Origin: Halorussus caseinilyticus
Lineage (GTDB): Archaea > Halobacteriota > Halobacteria > Halobacteriales > Haladaptataceae
Assembly: GCF_029338395.1 (NCBI RefSeq)
Contig: NZ_CP119809.1
Span: forward strand, 1,550,001 to 1,614,000
Direction of reading: 5' to 3'
DNA length: 64,000 nt
In this document: one piece after another, positions 41,515 to 50,687 of the stretch
Layout: each line of letters begins with the position of its first letter
Position numbering within the stretch: position 1 is the first letter of the stretch
Translations under genes and position numbers: made by a program
The notes under the pieces: generated by a model
Told to the model about the DNA's origin: nothing
The model's input: only the letters and a program-made list of their open reading frames with translations
The model's database searches: none

Positions 41515-42837
41515 CTACTCGCCCCGAAGTTCGTTCACGTGGTCGATGCGCTTCTGCACGAGGTCGGGCTTGCCGATGTCGTGGCGCACGTCGAGACCCT
41601 CTTCGCCAGCGACTGCGAGGGCGTCCTCGGCGATTTCCTCGGCCTCGGTGATGGTGTCGGCCACCCCGACCACGGCGAACGCGCGGGAGGTGGTGGTGTA
41701 GATGCCGTCGTCGCGTTCGTCCACGCTGGCGTAGAAGAGCAGGGCGTCTCCGGCGCTCGACGACTCCGTGGCGCTCCGTGCCACGCTCTCCTCGTCTACT
41801 TCGACTTTCGCGCCCGCCTTCGGGTCGGTGGGGTAGCCCTCGGGGACGGCGTACTTGCAGACCGTCGCCTTCGGCGCGAACGAGAGTTCGGGCAGTGATT
41901 CGCCCTCGCGGGCGGCGGTGAGTACGTCGAGGAAGTCGGTGTTGAGGACGGGCAGGGTGTTCATCGCCTCGGGGTCGCCGAACCGGGCGTTGAACTCCAC
42001 GACCTTCACGCCCTCGGCGGTCAGCATGAACTGGCCGTAGAGGACGCCCTTGTAGCCGTCGAGGGCCTCGACGGTGGCCTTGAGGACATCGACCGCCTCG
42101 TGGTAGTCGTCCTCGGTCATGAACGGCAGGGCGAGTCCCGAATCGCTGTAGCTTCCCATCCCGCCCGTGTTCGGTCCCTCGTCGCCCTCGTAGGCGCGCT
42201 TGTGGTCCTGCACCGCCGGGGTGACGCGCAGGTCGCCGTTGGCGACGAACGCTTGAACGGTGAACTCCTCGCCGACCAGTCGCTCTTCGAGGACCACGCG
42301 GTCGTAGTCCGAATCGCGGAGGTACTCCTTGGCCTCTTCTTTCGTGATTTGGTCGCCGGTGACCCGGACGCCCTTGCCGCCGGTGAGACCCGCCGGTTTC
42401 ACCGCGAGGTCGCCGTCGTAGTCGTCGATGTAATCGCAGGCGGCGTCCATGCTGTCGAACGTCTCGAAGTCGGGACACCCCGGAACGTCGTGCTGGCGCA
42501 TGAACCGGCGCTGGTAAGCCTTGTCGGTCTCGATGCGGGCCTCGGCCTCGTTCGGGCCGAAGGCGTATATTCCCGCGTCGTCGAGCGCGTCGGCGACTCC
42601 GGCCGCGAGGGGACCCTCCGGGCCGACGACTGCGAGGGTCGCGCCCACGTCCTCGGCGTAGGAGACGACCGCCTTCGGGTTGGTCGTCTCCAGCGTCTCG
42701 AACTCTTCGGCGAGCGCCGCGATGCCGGGGTTGCGGTTGCCAGCACAGGCGTAGAGGTCCGCCTCGCTGTCTCCGAGCGCGCGGGCAATCGCGTGTTCGC
42801 GGCCGCCGCCACCGACCAGCAGGACTGTTTCGCTCAT
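41515..42837 (-). CDS. purD: Phosphoribosylamine-glycine ligase
   Basis: A 440-aa ATP-grasp enzyme joining phosphoribosylamine and glycine in purine synthesis. The N-terminal LLVGGGGREHAIARAL, the DKAYQRRFM and PAGLTGGKGVRVT ATP-binding segments, and the conserved NARFGDPEAMNTLP are intact. The length is normal. Monocistronic. Confidence 0.96.
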   Translation of the reverse strand: MSETVLLVGGGGREHAIARALGDSEADLYACAGNRNPGIAALAEEFETLETTNPKAVVSYAEDVGATLAVVGPEGPLAAGVADALDDAGIYAFGPNEAEARIETDKAYQRRFMRQHDVPGCPDFETFDSMDAACDYIDDYDGDLAVKPAGLTGGKGVRVTGDQITKEEAKEYLRDSDYDRVVLEERLVGEEFTVQAFVANGDLRVTPAVQDHKRAYEGDEGPNTGGMGSYSDSGLALPFMTEDDYHEAVDVLKATVEALDGYKGVLYGQFMLTAEGVKVVEFNARFGDPEAMNTLPVLNTDFLDVLTAAREGESLPELSFAPKATVCKYAVPEGYPTDPKAGAKVEVDEESVARSATESSSAGDALLFYASVDERDDGIYTTTSRAFAVVGVADTITEAEEIAEDALAVAGEEGLDVRHDIGKPDLVQKRIDHVNELRGE

Positions 42838-42929
42838 GCTCGGAAGGTGTAGGCAAGGGAGTGTAAAGGTTGCTCTTATCGCCGCCGAAAGTGTGCAAGA
42901 ATGTGGATTTCACTGGCGGTCGCGGTTCC

Positions 42930-43355
42930 CTACGACGACTCGTCGGCCAGTAGTTTCCGGAGCGAAATCGCCAACTCCTCGAAACTCTTGATGTCCATGC
43001 TGTCGGTGGTCAACAGAACGCCGTGGTCGCCGACGATGACGCGACTCACGAACCCGTCGGAGAACACCCGGATGGTAAACTCGTACTCGCCGATGTCCGG
43101 TTCGGCGTCGGAGTCCTCGTGGAGACGCCGGTAAGTCTCTTGGGAGTCGAAGCCGAGTCGCTCGTTGTCCACGAACCGGCTTTTCACGTCGCGGACGCGC
43201 TTCGGGTCGCCCGCGTAGAGGTCCGACCGGAGGTACAGCACGTCGAACGCCTCTGGCGTGAAGTAGACCACGGTCCGGAGCGTGTCGCCGAGCGCGGTCC
43301 GGCAGGTACTCACGAGGCTGTCGCCGAACGCTTCAGATACGTCTGTTTCGGTCAT
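42930..43355 (-). CDS. DUF7522-like hypothetical protein
   Basis: A 141-aa protein starting MTETDVSEAFGDSLVSTCRT. The pattern of LRTVVYFTPEAFDVLYLRSD then YEFTIRVFSDGFVSRVI matches my recollection of the haloarchaeal DUF7522 family. It is soluble, with function unknown. Upstream in-frame starts at 43388 and 43412 exist but do not match family N-termini. An AT island follows its start. Confidence 0.78.
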   Translation of the reverse strand: MTETDVSEAFGDSLVSTCRTALGDTLRTVVYFTPEAFDVLYLRSDLYAGDPKRVRDVKSRFVDNERLGFDSQETYRRLHEDSDAEPDIGEYEFTIRVFSDGFVSRVIVGDHGVLLTTDSMDIKSFEELAISLRKLLADESS

Positions 43356-43420
43356 AATCGAGTCTACTACGTCGGGAGCGAGCATCAATGTATCTGGGCG
43401 AAACCCGGACACATCCTTCG

Positions 43421-43462
43421 TTCTCTAAGCAATATTTCTATTTCTTAAGAATCGGGTATTCG
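43421..43462. repeat. AT-rich island (CTNAG family)
   Basis: TTCTCTAAGCAATATTTCTA and TTTCTTAAGAATCGGGTAT form two units with a 19-bp spacing. It lies in the divergent region between the DUF7522-like gene and the PNPOx gene. Confidence 0.65.
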
Positions 43463-43523
43463 TTCTCTTCGCTCGGGCGAAAGCGACCGGAGAGTTATCT
43501 ACCGCCGCGTGGTACCACGACTC

Positions 43524-43976
43524 ATGACCTCCTTCAGGGGTGCGTGGACGGCCGAGGAAGTCGAAAACTACCTCGACGAGGCGGCGGTCCCGATTCGGGT
43601 CGCCTGCCACCGGCCCGACGAGTCGCTCTGGATGGTCGCGCTCTGGTACCGCTACCGCGACGGCACCTTCGAGTGTTCGACGTGGGCGGAGGCCGACGTG
43701 GTGACGTACCTCCGCAACGACTCGGAAGTCGCCTTCGAGGTGTCGGCGAACGACCCGCCGTACCGCGGCGTCCGGGGCAACGGCAGTGCCACTCTCTCGC
43801 GCGACGAGGACAAGGCGGTCCTCCGGGACCTGCTGGAGCGGTATCTGGGCGGGACGGACTCGGAACTGGCGCGATGGTTGCTCTCGCCGGACCGCGACGA
43901 GGTGCGGATTCGGATACGGCCGCGGCGGGTGTACAGTTGGGACTACACCGAGCGGATGGAAGGGATTCGGGAGTGA
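43524..43976 (+). CDS. Pyridoxamine 5'-phosphate oxidase-family protein
   Basis: A 150-aa FMN-binding split-barrel protein (MVALWYRYRDGTFECSTWAE, EVAFEVSANDPPYRGVRGNG). The family includes PNPOx, flavin reductases and F420-type enzymes. This one is short and lacks an obvious F420-Lys/Tyr set, so the cofactor is unsure. The stop at 43974-43976 lies in the first copy of a 14-bp tandem repeat. Confidence 0.8.
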   Translation: MTSFRGAWTAEEVENYLDEAAVPIRVACHRPDESLWMVALWYRYRDGTFECSTWAEADVVTYLRNDSEVAFEVSANDPPYRGVRGNGSATLSRDEDKAVLRDLLERYLGGTDSELARWLLSPDRDEVRIRIRPRRVYSWDYTERMEGIRE

Positions 43977-44022
43977 GAGGTGTGGAGTGAGAGGTGTGGA
44001 GTGAGAGGTGTGGAGTGAGAGA
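43971..44022 (+). repeat. 14-bp tandem repeat, 3 copies plus partial
   Basis: GAGTGAGAGGTGTG repeats three times from 43971 to 44012, then a degenerate fourth. The first copy includes the stop codon of the PNPOx-family gene. Confidence 0.85.
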
Positions 44023-44086
44023 GAGTTGTGGAATGAGAATGTCGTCGGTGGTGGACATGGCGACGAGAACGACGAACCCCGAGAGA

Positions 44087-44168
44087 AGCTAGCTACTCCC
44101 GACTCCCGCCGGATTTCTACTCTCGGCGTGACGGCCGAAAGTCATGGGAGCTAGCTACTCCCGACTCC
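44087..44168 (+). repeat. 20-bp direct repeat, 62 bp apart
   Basis: AGCTAGCTACTCCCGACTCC occurs at 44087-44106 and 44149-44168. The second copy is the end of family A copy 4. The first is a detached end, as if a neighbouring element was lost. Confidence 0.75.
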
Positions 44169-44320
44169 GATGAAGACCGCACAGCACCGCCCCGCACCGC
44201 CAACCGCGGGCCACACCCTCCCCAACCGACTGCGCGTCTCGCTCCCTCCGGTCGCTCCGATGCTCGTCCCTCGCGCGCCGTGGGCGCGACACGCTACGCG
44301 GTCGCGCCAGCACGCGCCGG
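44149..44320 (-). repeat. Family A repeat, copy 4
   Basis: Reverse orientation. Read on the minus strand it has CCGGCGCGTGCTGGCGCGACC, GCGCGAGGGACGAG, CAGTCGGTTGGGGAGG, the G-rich track and GGTCTTCATCGG. It ends in TAGCTAGCT with GAGTCGGGAGTAG in place of the usual GGTTCAAGCC. No coding function is seen in 43977-44437. Confidence 0.8.
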
Positions 44321-44437
44321 GGTCGAGAGTTAGGGGCGGCGCGCGCCGGGGGAAGGGTCGAAGACGGCGTGTCCGGGGGTCCGGAAGTCCGTCCCCGAAG
44401 CCCCGACTTTACGTCGCTCAAGCCCCTCGGTGTAGCC

Positions 44438-46576
44438 ATGACCGACACCGACGCCGGACCCGCCGAGCGCAATCGCTTGGACGAGGAGGAGAGTCCCTAC
44501 CTCCGCCAGCACGCCGACAACCCCGTCAACTGGCAACCGTGGGACCAACAGGCCCTCGACGCCGCCGAGGACCGCGACGTACCCATCTTCCTCTCGGTCG
44601 GCTACTCGGCCTGCCACTGGTGTCACGTCATGGAAGACGAGAGCTTCGAGGACGAGGGCATCGCCCGGATTCTCAACGAGAACTTCGTCCCAATCAAAGT
44701 TGACCGCGAGGAGCGCCCGGACCTCGACAGCATCTACCAGACCATCTCGCAGGCCGTCACCGGCAGGGGCGGGTGGCCCCTCTCGGTGTGGCTTACCCCC
44801 GACGGCAGACCCTTCTACGTCGGCACCTACTTCCCGAAGGAAGGCAAGCGCGGGCGACCCGGCTTCCGGAACCTGCTGACCGGCATCGCCGACTCGTGGG
44901 CCGACGACGAGGACCGCCGAGAGATGGAGAACCGGGCCGACCAGTGGACCGACGCCATCGAGGGCGAACTCGAATCGGTCCCCGACCCCGGCGAGGCACC
45001 CGGCAAGGACCTGCTCGAATCGGCCGCCGACGCCGCGGTCCGGTCCGCCGACCGCGAACACGGCGGGTTCGGGACCGGCCAGAAGTTCCCTCAAACCGGA
45101 CGCGTCCACCTCCTCCTGCGGGCCGCCGACCGCGCGGACGACCGGGGCGACGACGAGACCGCGGACGAGTACCGCGAAGTCGCCACCGAAGCACTCTCGG
45201 CGATGGCAGAAGGCGGCATCTTCGACCACGCGGGCGGCGGCTTCCACCGCTACACCGTGGACCGGGAGTGGGTCGTCCCCCACTTCGAGAAGATGCTCTA
45301 CGACAACGCCGAGATTCCCCGCGCGATGCTCGCGGGCTATCAGGTCGCGGGCGACGACCGGTACGCCGAGGCCGCGCGCCGGACCTTCGAGTTCGTCGAG
45401 CGCGAGATGACCCACCCCGAGGGCGGATTCTACAGCACGCTCGACGCCCAGAGCGAGGGCGAGGAAGGCAAGTTCTACGTCTGGACGCCCCAAGAAATCC
45501 GCGACGCGGTGGCCGACGACACCGCCGCGGACCTCTTCTGTGACCGCTTCGGCGTCACCGAGTCTGGCAACTTCGAGGGGAAGACCGTTCTCACCGTCAG
45601 CGAGTCCATCCCCGCCCTCGCCGACGAGTACGAGATGAGCGAGTCCGAAGTCGAGGAGACCGTCGAGAGCGCCCGCCAGCAGGTCTTCGAAACCCGCGCC
45701 GAGCGCGTCCGACCCCGGCGCGACGAGAAGGTGCTGGCTGGCTGGAACGGCCTGCTGATTTCGGCGCTCGCGGAGGGCGCGCTGGTGCTGGACGACAGCG
45801 CGCGATGGACCGACCTCGCCGCGGACGCCCTCGGATTCGTCCGCGAGACGCTCTGGGACGAGGCGGACGGCACGCTGTCCCGGCGGTTCAAGGACGGCGA
45901 CGTGGCGATAGAGGGCTACCTCGAAGACTACGCCTTCCTCGCTCGCGGGGCGCTGAACCTCTACGAGACCACCGGCGACCCCGACCACCTCGGCTTCGCG
46001 CTGGACCTCGCCGACGCCGTCCGGACCGAGTTCTGGGACCCGGACGCCGGGACCATCTACTTCACGCCCGAGAGCGGCGAGGAGTTGGTCGCCCGCCCGC
46101 AGGAACCACACGACCAGTCCACCCCGTCGAGCCTCGGCGTCGCGGCCGACACCTTGCTCGCGCTCTCGCACTTCCGGGCAGACGACGACTTCGCCGACAT
46201 CGCCGAGCGAGTCCTCGAAACTCGCGGCCAGCAGGTTCGCTCGAATCCGCTCCAGCACGCCTCGCTCGCGCTCGCGGCCGACCGGCACGCGCGCGGGTCG
46301 CTGGAGGTGACGGTGGTCGCCGACCGGGTGCCCGCGCCGTGGCGCGAGGAACTCGCCGCGCGGTACCTGCCGACTCGCCTGCTGTCGCGTCGCCCGCCGG
46401 AGGACGACGAGCTATCGACGTGGCTCGACCGCCTCGGTCTCGGCGAGGTCCCGCCGATTTGGGCCGACCGGAACCAGCGCGGGGGCGAACCCACCGCCTA
46501 CGTCTGTCGGAACTTCACCTGCTCGCCGCCGACCACCGACCTCGCCGAGGCGCTCGACTGGGCGGACGGCGAGTGA
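44438..46576 (+). CDS. Thioredoxin-like/DUF255 protein (YyaL/SSP411 family)
   Basis: A 712-aa protein. The N-terminal thioredoxin-like DUF255 domain carries CHWCH at residues 59-63. The rest is an (alpha/alpha)6-barrel like N-acylglucosamine epimerases (GGFHRYTVDREWVVPHFEKM, RDEKVLAGWNGLLISAL). This fused arrangement is the SSP411/YyaL family, whose true activity is uncertain. The length is standard. Confidence 0.93.
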   Translation: MTDTDAGPAERNRLDEEESPYLRQHADNPVNWQPWDQQALDAAEDRDVPIFLSVGYSACHWCHVMEDESFEDEGIARILNENFVPIKVDREERPDLDSIYQTISQAVTGRGGWPLSVWLTPDGRPFYVGTYFPKEGKRGRPGFRNLLTGIADSWADDEDRREMENRADQWTDAIEGELESVPDPGEAPGKDLLESAADAAVRSADREHGGFGTGQKFPQTGRVHLLLRAADRADDRGDDETADEYREVATEALSAMAEGGIFDHAGGGFHRYTVDREWVVPHFEKMLYDNAEIPRAMLAGYQVAGDDRYAEAARRTFEFVEREMTHPEGGFYSTLDAQSEGEEGKFYVWTPQEIRDAVADDTAADLFCDRFGVTESGNFEGKTVLTVSESIPALADEYEMSESEVEETVESARQQVFETRAERVRPRRDEKVLAGWNGLLISALAEGALVLDDSARWTDLAADALGFVRETLWDEADGTLSRRFKDGDVAIEGYLEDYAFLARGALNLYETTGDPDHLGFALDLADAVRTEFWDPDAGTIYFTPESGEELVARPQEPHDQSTPSSLGVAADTLLALSHFRADDDFADIAERVLETRGQQVRSNPLQHASLALAADRHARGSLEVTVVADRVPAPWREELAARYLPTRLLSRRPPEDDELSTWLDRLGLGEVPPIWADRNQRGGEPTAYVCRNFTCSPPTTDLAEALDWADGE

Positions 46577-46696
46577 CGACGGCCGCAGGCCGGGTCCGCG
46601 GGAACCGAGGGCGGCGCGCTGAGGGCCGTTCGCCGTCAGATTTCCGTCACCCGTGTGCGAAAGTTTATTAAACATACATCTTCAACTATTTGGCGA

Positions 46697-47461
46697 ATGA
46701 GTGCAGGGAGTTCGGGCTACCGCGGCGACGGCTCCGAAAGTGACCTCACAGAGTCGGACGGCTCGGCGCGGTTTCTCGACGTGCTGCGGGAGTTGAAAGC
46801 CGACGGCTGTAACCTCTTGGTCGTCGGCGACGCGCCCCGTCGCCTGTTTACGGAAGCCAGCGGCGGTCTGCTCGGCGGGACCGACGAGCCTCGATACCGC
46901 CTGCTCGCGGTCACCGACGCGAGCGCCCAGAGTGTGGTCGAGCGCCTGCCCGACCCCGAGGAGATGGCCGGAACGTTCACCGAGATGACCGAAATCATCA
47001 ATCACGCCTCGCCGCCGCGGTCGGTCGTGGACGCGGGCGGCCAGTCGGAAGCGCCATCGCTCGACGCCCTCTCCGAGCGGCGAGTCGTGGACCCGCAACT
47101 CGCGGGTCTACAGGCCGAAATCGCCGAGTCGATGGCGGCGTTCAACCGCCACGCCGGGACGCTCAGTCCCGCCCAGTTGCGCGTCGGCGTGGACTCGCTC
47201 GGTGCCCTGTTCGAACACTACGACGAGAACGTGGTCCGTCGCTGTCTGCAAGTCGTCACTGGCTACGTCCGGGACTACGACGCGATGGGCCACTACGTCC
47301 TGACCGAACCGTACGACAGCACCCGCGTCGAGCGACTCGCGGGCGAGTTCGACGCCGTCGTGGAGGTTCGGGCTGTGGACTCCGAGAAACACAACCATCA
47401 CGCCGAAGAGCGCTGGCACGTTCCGAGCCACGACCTGACGACCAACTGGCTCCCGCTTTGA
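46697..47461 (+). CDS. DUF7504-like RecA-fold protein
   Basis: A 254-aa protein. LRELKADGCNLLVVGDAPRR begins a RecA-like core, and GTLSPAQLRVGVDSLGALFE with RCLQVVTGYVRDYDAMGHYV continues it. The Walker A lysine is missing, so it likely does not bind ATP in the normal way. The pattern matches the haloarchaeal DUF7504 family as I remember it. It lies 52 bp upstream of a CHAT-like gene; cotranscription is likely. Confidence 0.82.
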   Translation: MSAGSSGYRGDGSESDLTESDGSARFLDVLRELKADGCNLLVVGDAPRRLFTEASGGLLGGTDEPRYRLLAVTDASAQSVVERLPDPEEMAGTFTEMTEIINHASPPRSVVDAGGQSEAPSLDALSERRVVDPQLAGLQAEIAESMAAFNRHAGTLSPAQLRVGVDSLGALFEHYDENVVRRCLQVVTGYVRDYDAMGHYVLTEPYDSTRVERLAGEFDAVVEVRAVDSEKHNHHAEERWHVPSHDLTTNWLPL

Positions 47462-47513
47462 GACCCCGCCTCGGTCGCCCTCCGACGATTCGACGGTAGG
47501 ACGGTCAACCAGT

Positions 47514-49661
47514 ATGCGCCCACGATTCGACCCACTCGGTGACTCGACGGGGGTAGAGATTCTCGACCCCATCGAAAGCAACCGCTACGTTCTCTACACG
47601 CCCGAAGAGGTGTCGCTGACCCCTGCCGACACCGAGGCGTTCGCCTACCCGGTGTCGGTCGCCCGTCGCATCACCACCTCGGCGGTCACGCTCCCGTACA
47701 ACGTCCCCGTCGCGGTCCGCGACGCCAGCGACGGGTCACACATCCTCGACGCCGGTCACGACGGGAGTTTCGACTTGGCCGACGACGACTATCTGCTCGA
47801 AGTGAGCGCGCCCGTCAAACTCTACGTCCGGGTCTCGTCGTCGCTGTCGGTCGAAGCGACCACCGAAGCGGTCGAGTTCGAGTTCGGCGGCCCGACCCCA
47901 ATCGAACTCGGCGCGCGGTCCTCGCACAACTCGCCCGCCGCGACAATCACCGTCTCCGACGACCCCGAGGACGCGATGGCGGCCGTCTCGACGTTCGGGT
48001 CGGCGCTGAAGACGACGGCGTGCGAGCGGTCGTGGCCGAATCTTCGGGGCCATCCGCCGCGGGTCGAACGCGGCGACGAGCTGGCGATACCCGACGACTT
48101 GGACGCGCCCGGCACGGGGGTCACGCTCCACGTCCCGGCCGACTACGAACACGTCTGTACGGTCGCGCCGCTGGCGTACTACCTCGGCGCGGACGTGGTT
48201 CCCGGCGAGACGCCGCGACTGACCGCCGGGAACGGATTCGTCCACCGCCTCGACACCGAGCGTGGCTTCGAAGACGAGGTGGTTCGAGTCCTGAGACAGG
48301 TGTTCCTCCTCGACTGCGTGACCCGGACCGAGGGGATTCACCCGATGGACACGGCCGAACGCCGCGCGGTCGAACCCGTCGTTGACCTCGACTTCGCCGA
48401 CCTGTACGGCGCACCCCTCGGCGAGCAACTCGCGGCGTACCTCTCGGTACCCCGGTCGGTGCTGGCCGACGCGATGCCGTCGTGGAGTCGCGTCACTCAC
48501 GTCCGTCCCGTCGCCGAGAGCGTCGAACTCCTCCCGTTCGTCGTCAACGACCTCTCGCTGGTCCGCGTGAAGTCCGGCGCGGAGTCGTCGCCGTCGCCCG
48601 ACGCGCGGCGCGCCCGAGAGCGCGAGGCGCTGAGTTCGTTTAAGCGCAGTCCCCGATTCGACGAGGGTCTCGACCTGCCGACAGACGCCGAGGAACGAGC
48701 GACCGGCGTGCCCGACTCCAGCGAGTACGTACCCCTGCCCGAGACAGACGCCATGGAGCGAGCGTGGGTCGGCGACGGCACGCCGGTCCACGGCGCGAAA
48801 CTCCTCGCCGAGGCGTTCGACCACGACCGGTCGGAACCCACTGACGGCGTTATCGACGTGACGGTGGTGTGCAACGACGACGGGATGCGCGAGGAGTGGG
48901 ACACCGTCTCGCAGGTGTACGGCACGCGCGAGATGATTCCGTTCGACGTGGACTGCCGGTTCGACGTTTCGACCGACGAACTCCGGACGCTGTTGGCCGA
49001 GGACCACGACCTGTTCCACTTCATCGGCCACATCGACGGCCGCGGGTTCGCCTGCCGGGACGGGATTCTGGACGCCGCAACGCTCGCGGAGACCGGCGCG
49101 ACCACCATCCTGTTGAACGCCTGTCGGTCCCACGACCAAGGAGTCTCCTTGGTTGAGGCGGGCGCGCGGGCGGCCATCGTGAGTTGGGGCGACGTGGACA
49201 ACCTCGGGGCGGTCGAGGTGGGCGAGACGTTCGCGCGCCTGCTCAACTACGGGTTCGGCGTCGGTAGTGCGCTCGAAATCGTCGAGGAGTTCACCGCCAT
49301 CGGCCGCCACTACGTCGTCGTCGGCGACCCGAGCGTGACCATCGCCCAGTGCGAGAACGGCAACCCGCTTCTGTTCGAGTTAGACTGCGACTCGATGGCG
49401 GCGCTCACTTCCGAGGAGACCGTCTCGAACACCGTCGTCAGTTACGCCACGACCAAGTTCCCAATCGGGTCGGCGGCCCAACCTCACTTCCAGAGCGACG
49501 ACGACCCCGACTTCTACGTCGTCCCCGGTCCGCTGGAGACGTTCACCAACTCGTGGGCGGAACTCGAAGCGAGTCTCAGAGACTACTCGGCACCGGTCGT
49601 CGTCGGCGAGGAACTGCTCTGGACGGACGAGTGGTTCCCCGAGGCGGACGCGAGCGAATAG
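47514..49661 (+). CDS. CHAT-like caspase-fold protease
   Basis: A 715-aa protein. Residues 1-420 are an uncharacterised beta-rich region. Residues about 440-620 carry a CHAT/caspase-like core: His506 in FHFIGHID and Cys537 in LLNACRSHDQG, with the VEAGARAAIVSWGDVD segment after. This His-Cys pair matches CHAT dyads. Such proteases act in conflict or signalling systems and are often activated by a partner. It is paired with the DUF7504-like gene just upstream. Substrate unknown. Confidence 0.78.
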   Translation: MRPRFDPLGDSTGVEILDPIESNRYVLYTPEEVSLTPADTEAFAYPVSVARRITTSAVTLPYNVPVAVRDASDGSHILDAGHDGSFDLADDDYLLEVSAPVKLYVRVSSSLSVEATTEAVEFEFGGPTPIELGARSSHNSPAATITVSDDPEDAMAAVSTFGSALKTTACERSWPNLRGHPPRVERGDELAIPDDLDAPGTGVTLHVPADYEHVCTVAPLAYYLGADVVPGETPRLTAGNGFVHRLDTERGFEDEVVRVLRQVFLLDCVTRTEGIHPMDTAERRAVEPVVDLDFADLYGAPLGEQLAAYLSVPRSVLADAMPSWSRVTHVRPVAESVELLPFVVNDLSLVRVKSGAESSPSPDARRAREREALSSFKRSPRFDEGLDLPTDAEERATGVPDSSEYVPLPETDAMERAWVGDGTPVHGAKLLAEAFDHDRSEPTDGVIDVTVVCNDDGMREEWDTVSQVYGTREMIPFDVDCRFDVSTDELRTLLAEDHDLFHFIGHIDGRGFACRDGILDAATLAETGATTILLNACRSHDQGVSLVEAGARAAIVSWGDVDNLGAVEVGETFARLLNYGFGVGSALEIVEEFTAIGRHYVVVGDPSVTIAQCENGNPLLFELDCDSMAALTSEETVSNTVVSYATTKFPIGSAAQPHFQSDDDPDFYVVPGPLETFTNSWAELEASLRDYSAPVVVGEELLWTDEWFPEADASE

Positions 49662-49691
49662 GTCGGAAGCGGAGAAAGAGCGCGGCGCGTC

Positions 49692-50063
49692 TCAGACCAT
49701 CGCGTCGCTGTCCACCAACTGGTCGGCGAGGTATTGGGCGGCGGGGCGGTCCTCGCTCTCTTCGAAGCGGGCAACCTCCTCGCCGTCGCGTTCGACCACG
49801 ATGGTCGGGATGAGCGACACGTCGTACTCATCGACCTTCTCGCCGTCCTTGTTCTGGTCTACCTCGTAGACCTCCACCTCGTCGTTCGGGACGCCCGCGG
49901 ACTCCAGCGCCGCGAAGAAGTCGGGGAGCGCGGCGCGACAGTCTCCACACCAGTCGGCACCCCAGACTCGGATGGTGACTTCGGCGACAGCGGATTCGAG
50001 AACGTCTACGGTCTCGCTGTGTGCTTTGGCGTCCCACGTCGGGTTCGGTTCGGTCGTCTCCAT
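49692..50063 (-). CDS. Thioredoxin-like protein (CGDC)
   Basis: A 123-aa thioredoxin-fold protein with active site WCGDC (Cys39, Cys42) and cis-Pro in LIPTIVVERDGEEV. The CGDC motif differs from CGPC and suggests a higher redox potential or a specific role. No signal peptide, so it is cytosolic. It converges with the CHAT gene. Confidence 0.9.
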   Translation of the reverse strand: METTEPNPTWDAKAHSETVDVLESAVAEVTIRVWGADWCGDCRAALPDFFAALESAGVPNDEVEVYEVDQNKDGEKVDEYDVSLIPTIVVERDGEEVARFEESEDRPAAQYLADQLVDSDAMV

Positions 50064-50139
50064 GTCCGGGGCTTGTCGCTCGATGGCTTTAGTCGCACGG
50101 GTCCCGGCGGAGACTGCACGGGAGTCAGACGATTGTCTT

Positions 50140-50166
50140 TATTGCTTTTGTAGCTATTTTTGTTCG
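50140..50166. repeat. Short AT-rich island
   Basis: GTCTTTATTGCTTTTGTAGCT and TATTTTTG give a short T-rich stretch just upstream of the thioredoxin gene and 85 bp before family A copy 5. It is weakly similar to the CTNAG islands. Confidence 0.4.
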
Positions 50167-50249
50167 TGAAGGAATGGTGTAGTTGGTTGAGCTGACGTTG
50201 CAAGACGACGAGAGAGCGACGGGACGGCGACGAGACGACGACGAGGAAA

Positions 50250-50578
50250 CTAGCTAACGACAGGCGTGAGCCGATCAGAACCGGCCCGCAACCGCGGGCC
50301 ACGCCCTCTCCAACCGACTGCGTTGCCTGCGACCGTCGGTCGCAGGTCGGCGGGACGCTTCGCGTCGCACAAGCCTCGGCCTTGCGGCCTGCGGTCCTCG
50401 GCCACCGTCGGAAACGAGTTCCGACGAGCCTGCGCTCACGTCCGTTCGCGCAGACACCGGCAGAGCAAGCTCTGCCGAGCCATCGGTCGCTTCGCTTCCG
50501 ATGACACCGGAAGACGAACCGCGTCTGCCGAGCCTTGCTTCGCTTCGCTCAGCAAGACCGCGCCCGCACGCGCCGGGA
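50250..50578 (-). repeat. Family A repeat, copy 5 (longest)
   Basis: About 330 bp in reverse orientation. It has the standard GCGCGTGCGGGCGCG start, an expanded middle with GAGCGAAGCGA-type units, the CAGTCGGTTGGAGAGG box and a TAGCTAG end. A 113-nt block (50267-50379) is identical, by base-by-base reading, to copy 8. It fills most of the 50064-50687 gap. Confidence 0.85.
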
Positions 50579-50658
50579 GTGGAAGACGTTACGAGCGCAC
50601 GCCACGAGAACCGGCAAGTTTGGCACTTCCGGCACGTAGTGTCACCAGTCGTCATTCG

Positions 50659-50666
50659 TTTATACC
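50659..50666 (+). promoter_or_regulatory. TATA-like box for cysteine synthase
   Basis: TTTATACC lies 22-29 nt before the ATG at 50688; leaderless start likely. Confidence 0.5.
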
Positions 50667-50687
50667 GCGCGTTCCTACTCGCAGGTA

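Noticed and set aside
44330-46288. Long open frame antisense to the DUF255/YyaL gene
   Set aside because: Same GC-shadow effect; the sense strand carries the CHWCH domain and full family length.
46655-46696. Upstream in-frame extension of the DUF7504-like protein
   Set aside because: The added residues include KFIKHTSSTIWR, unlike the acidic family N-terminus, and lie in an AT-rich promoter-like stretch.
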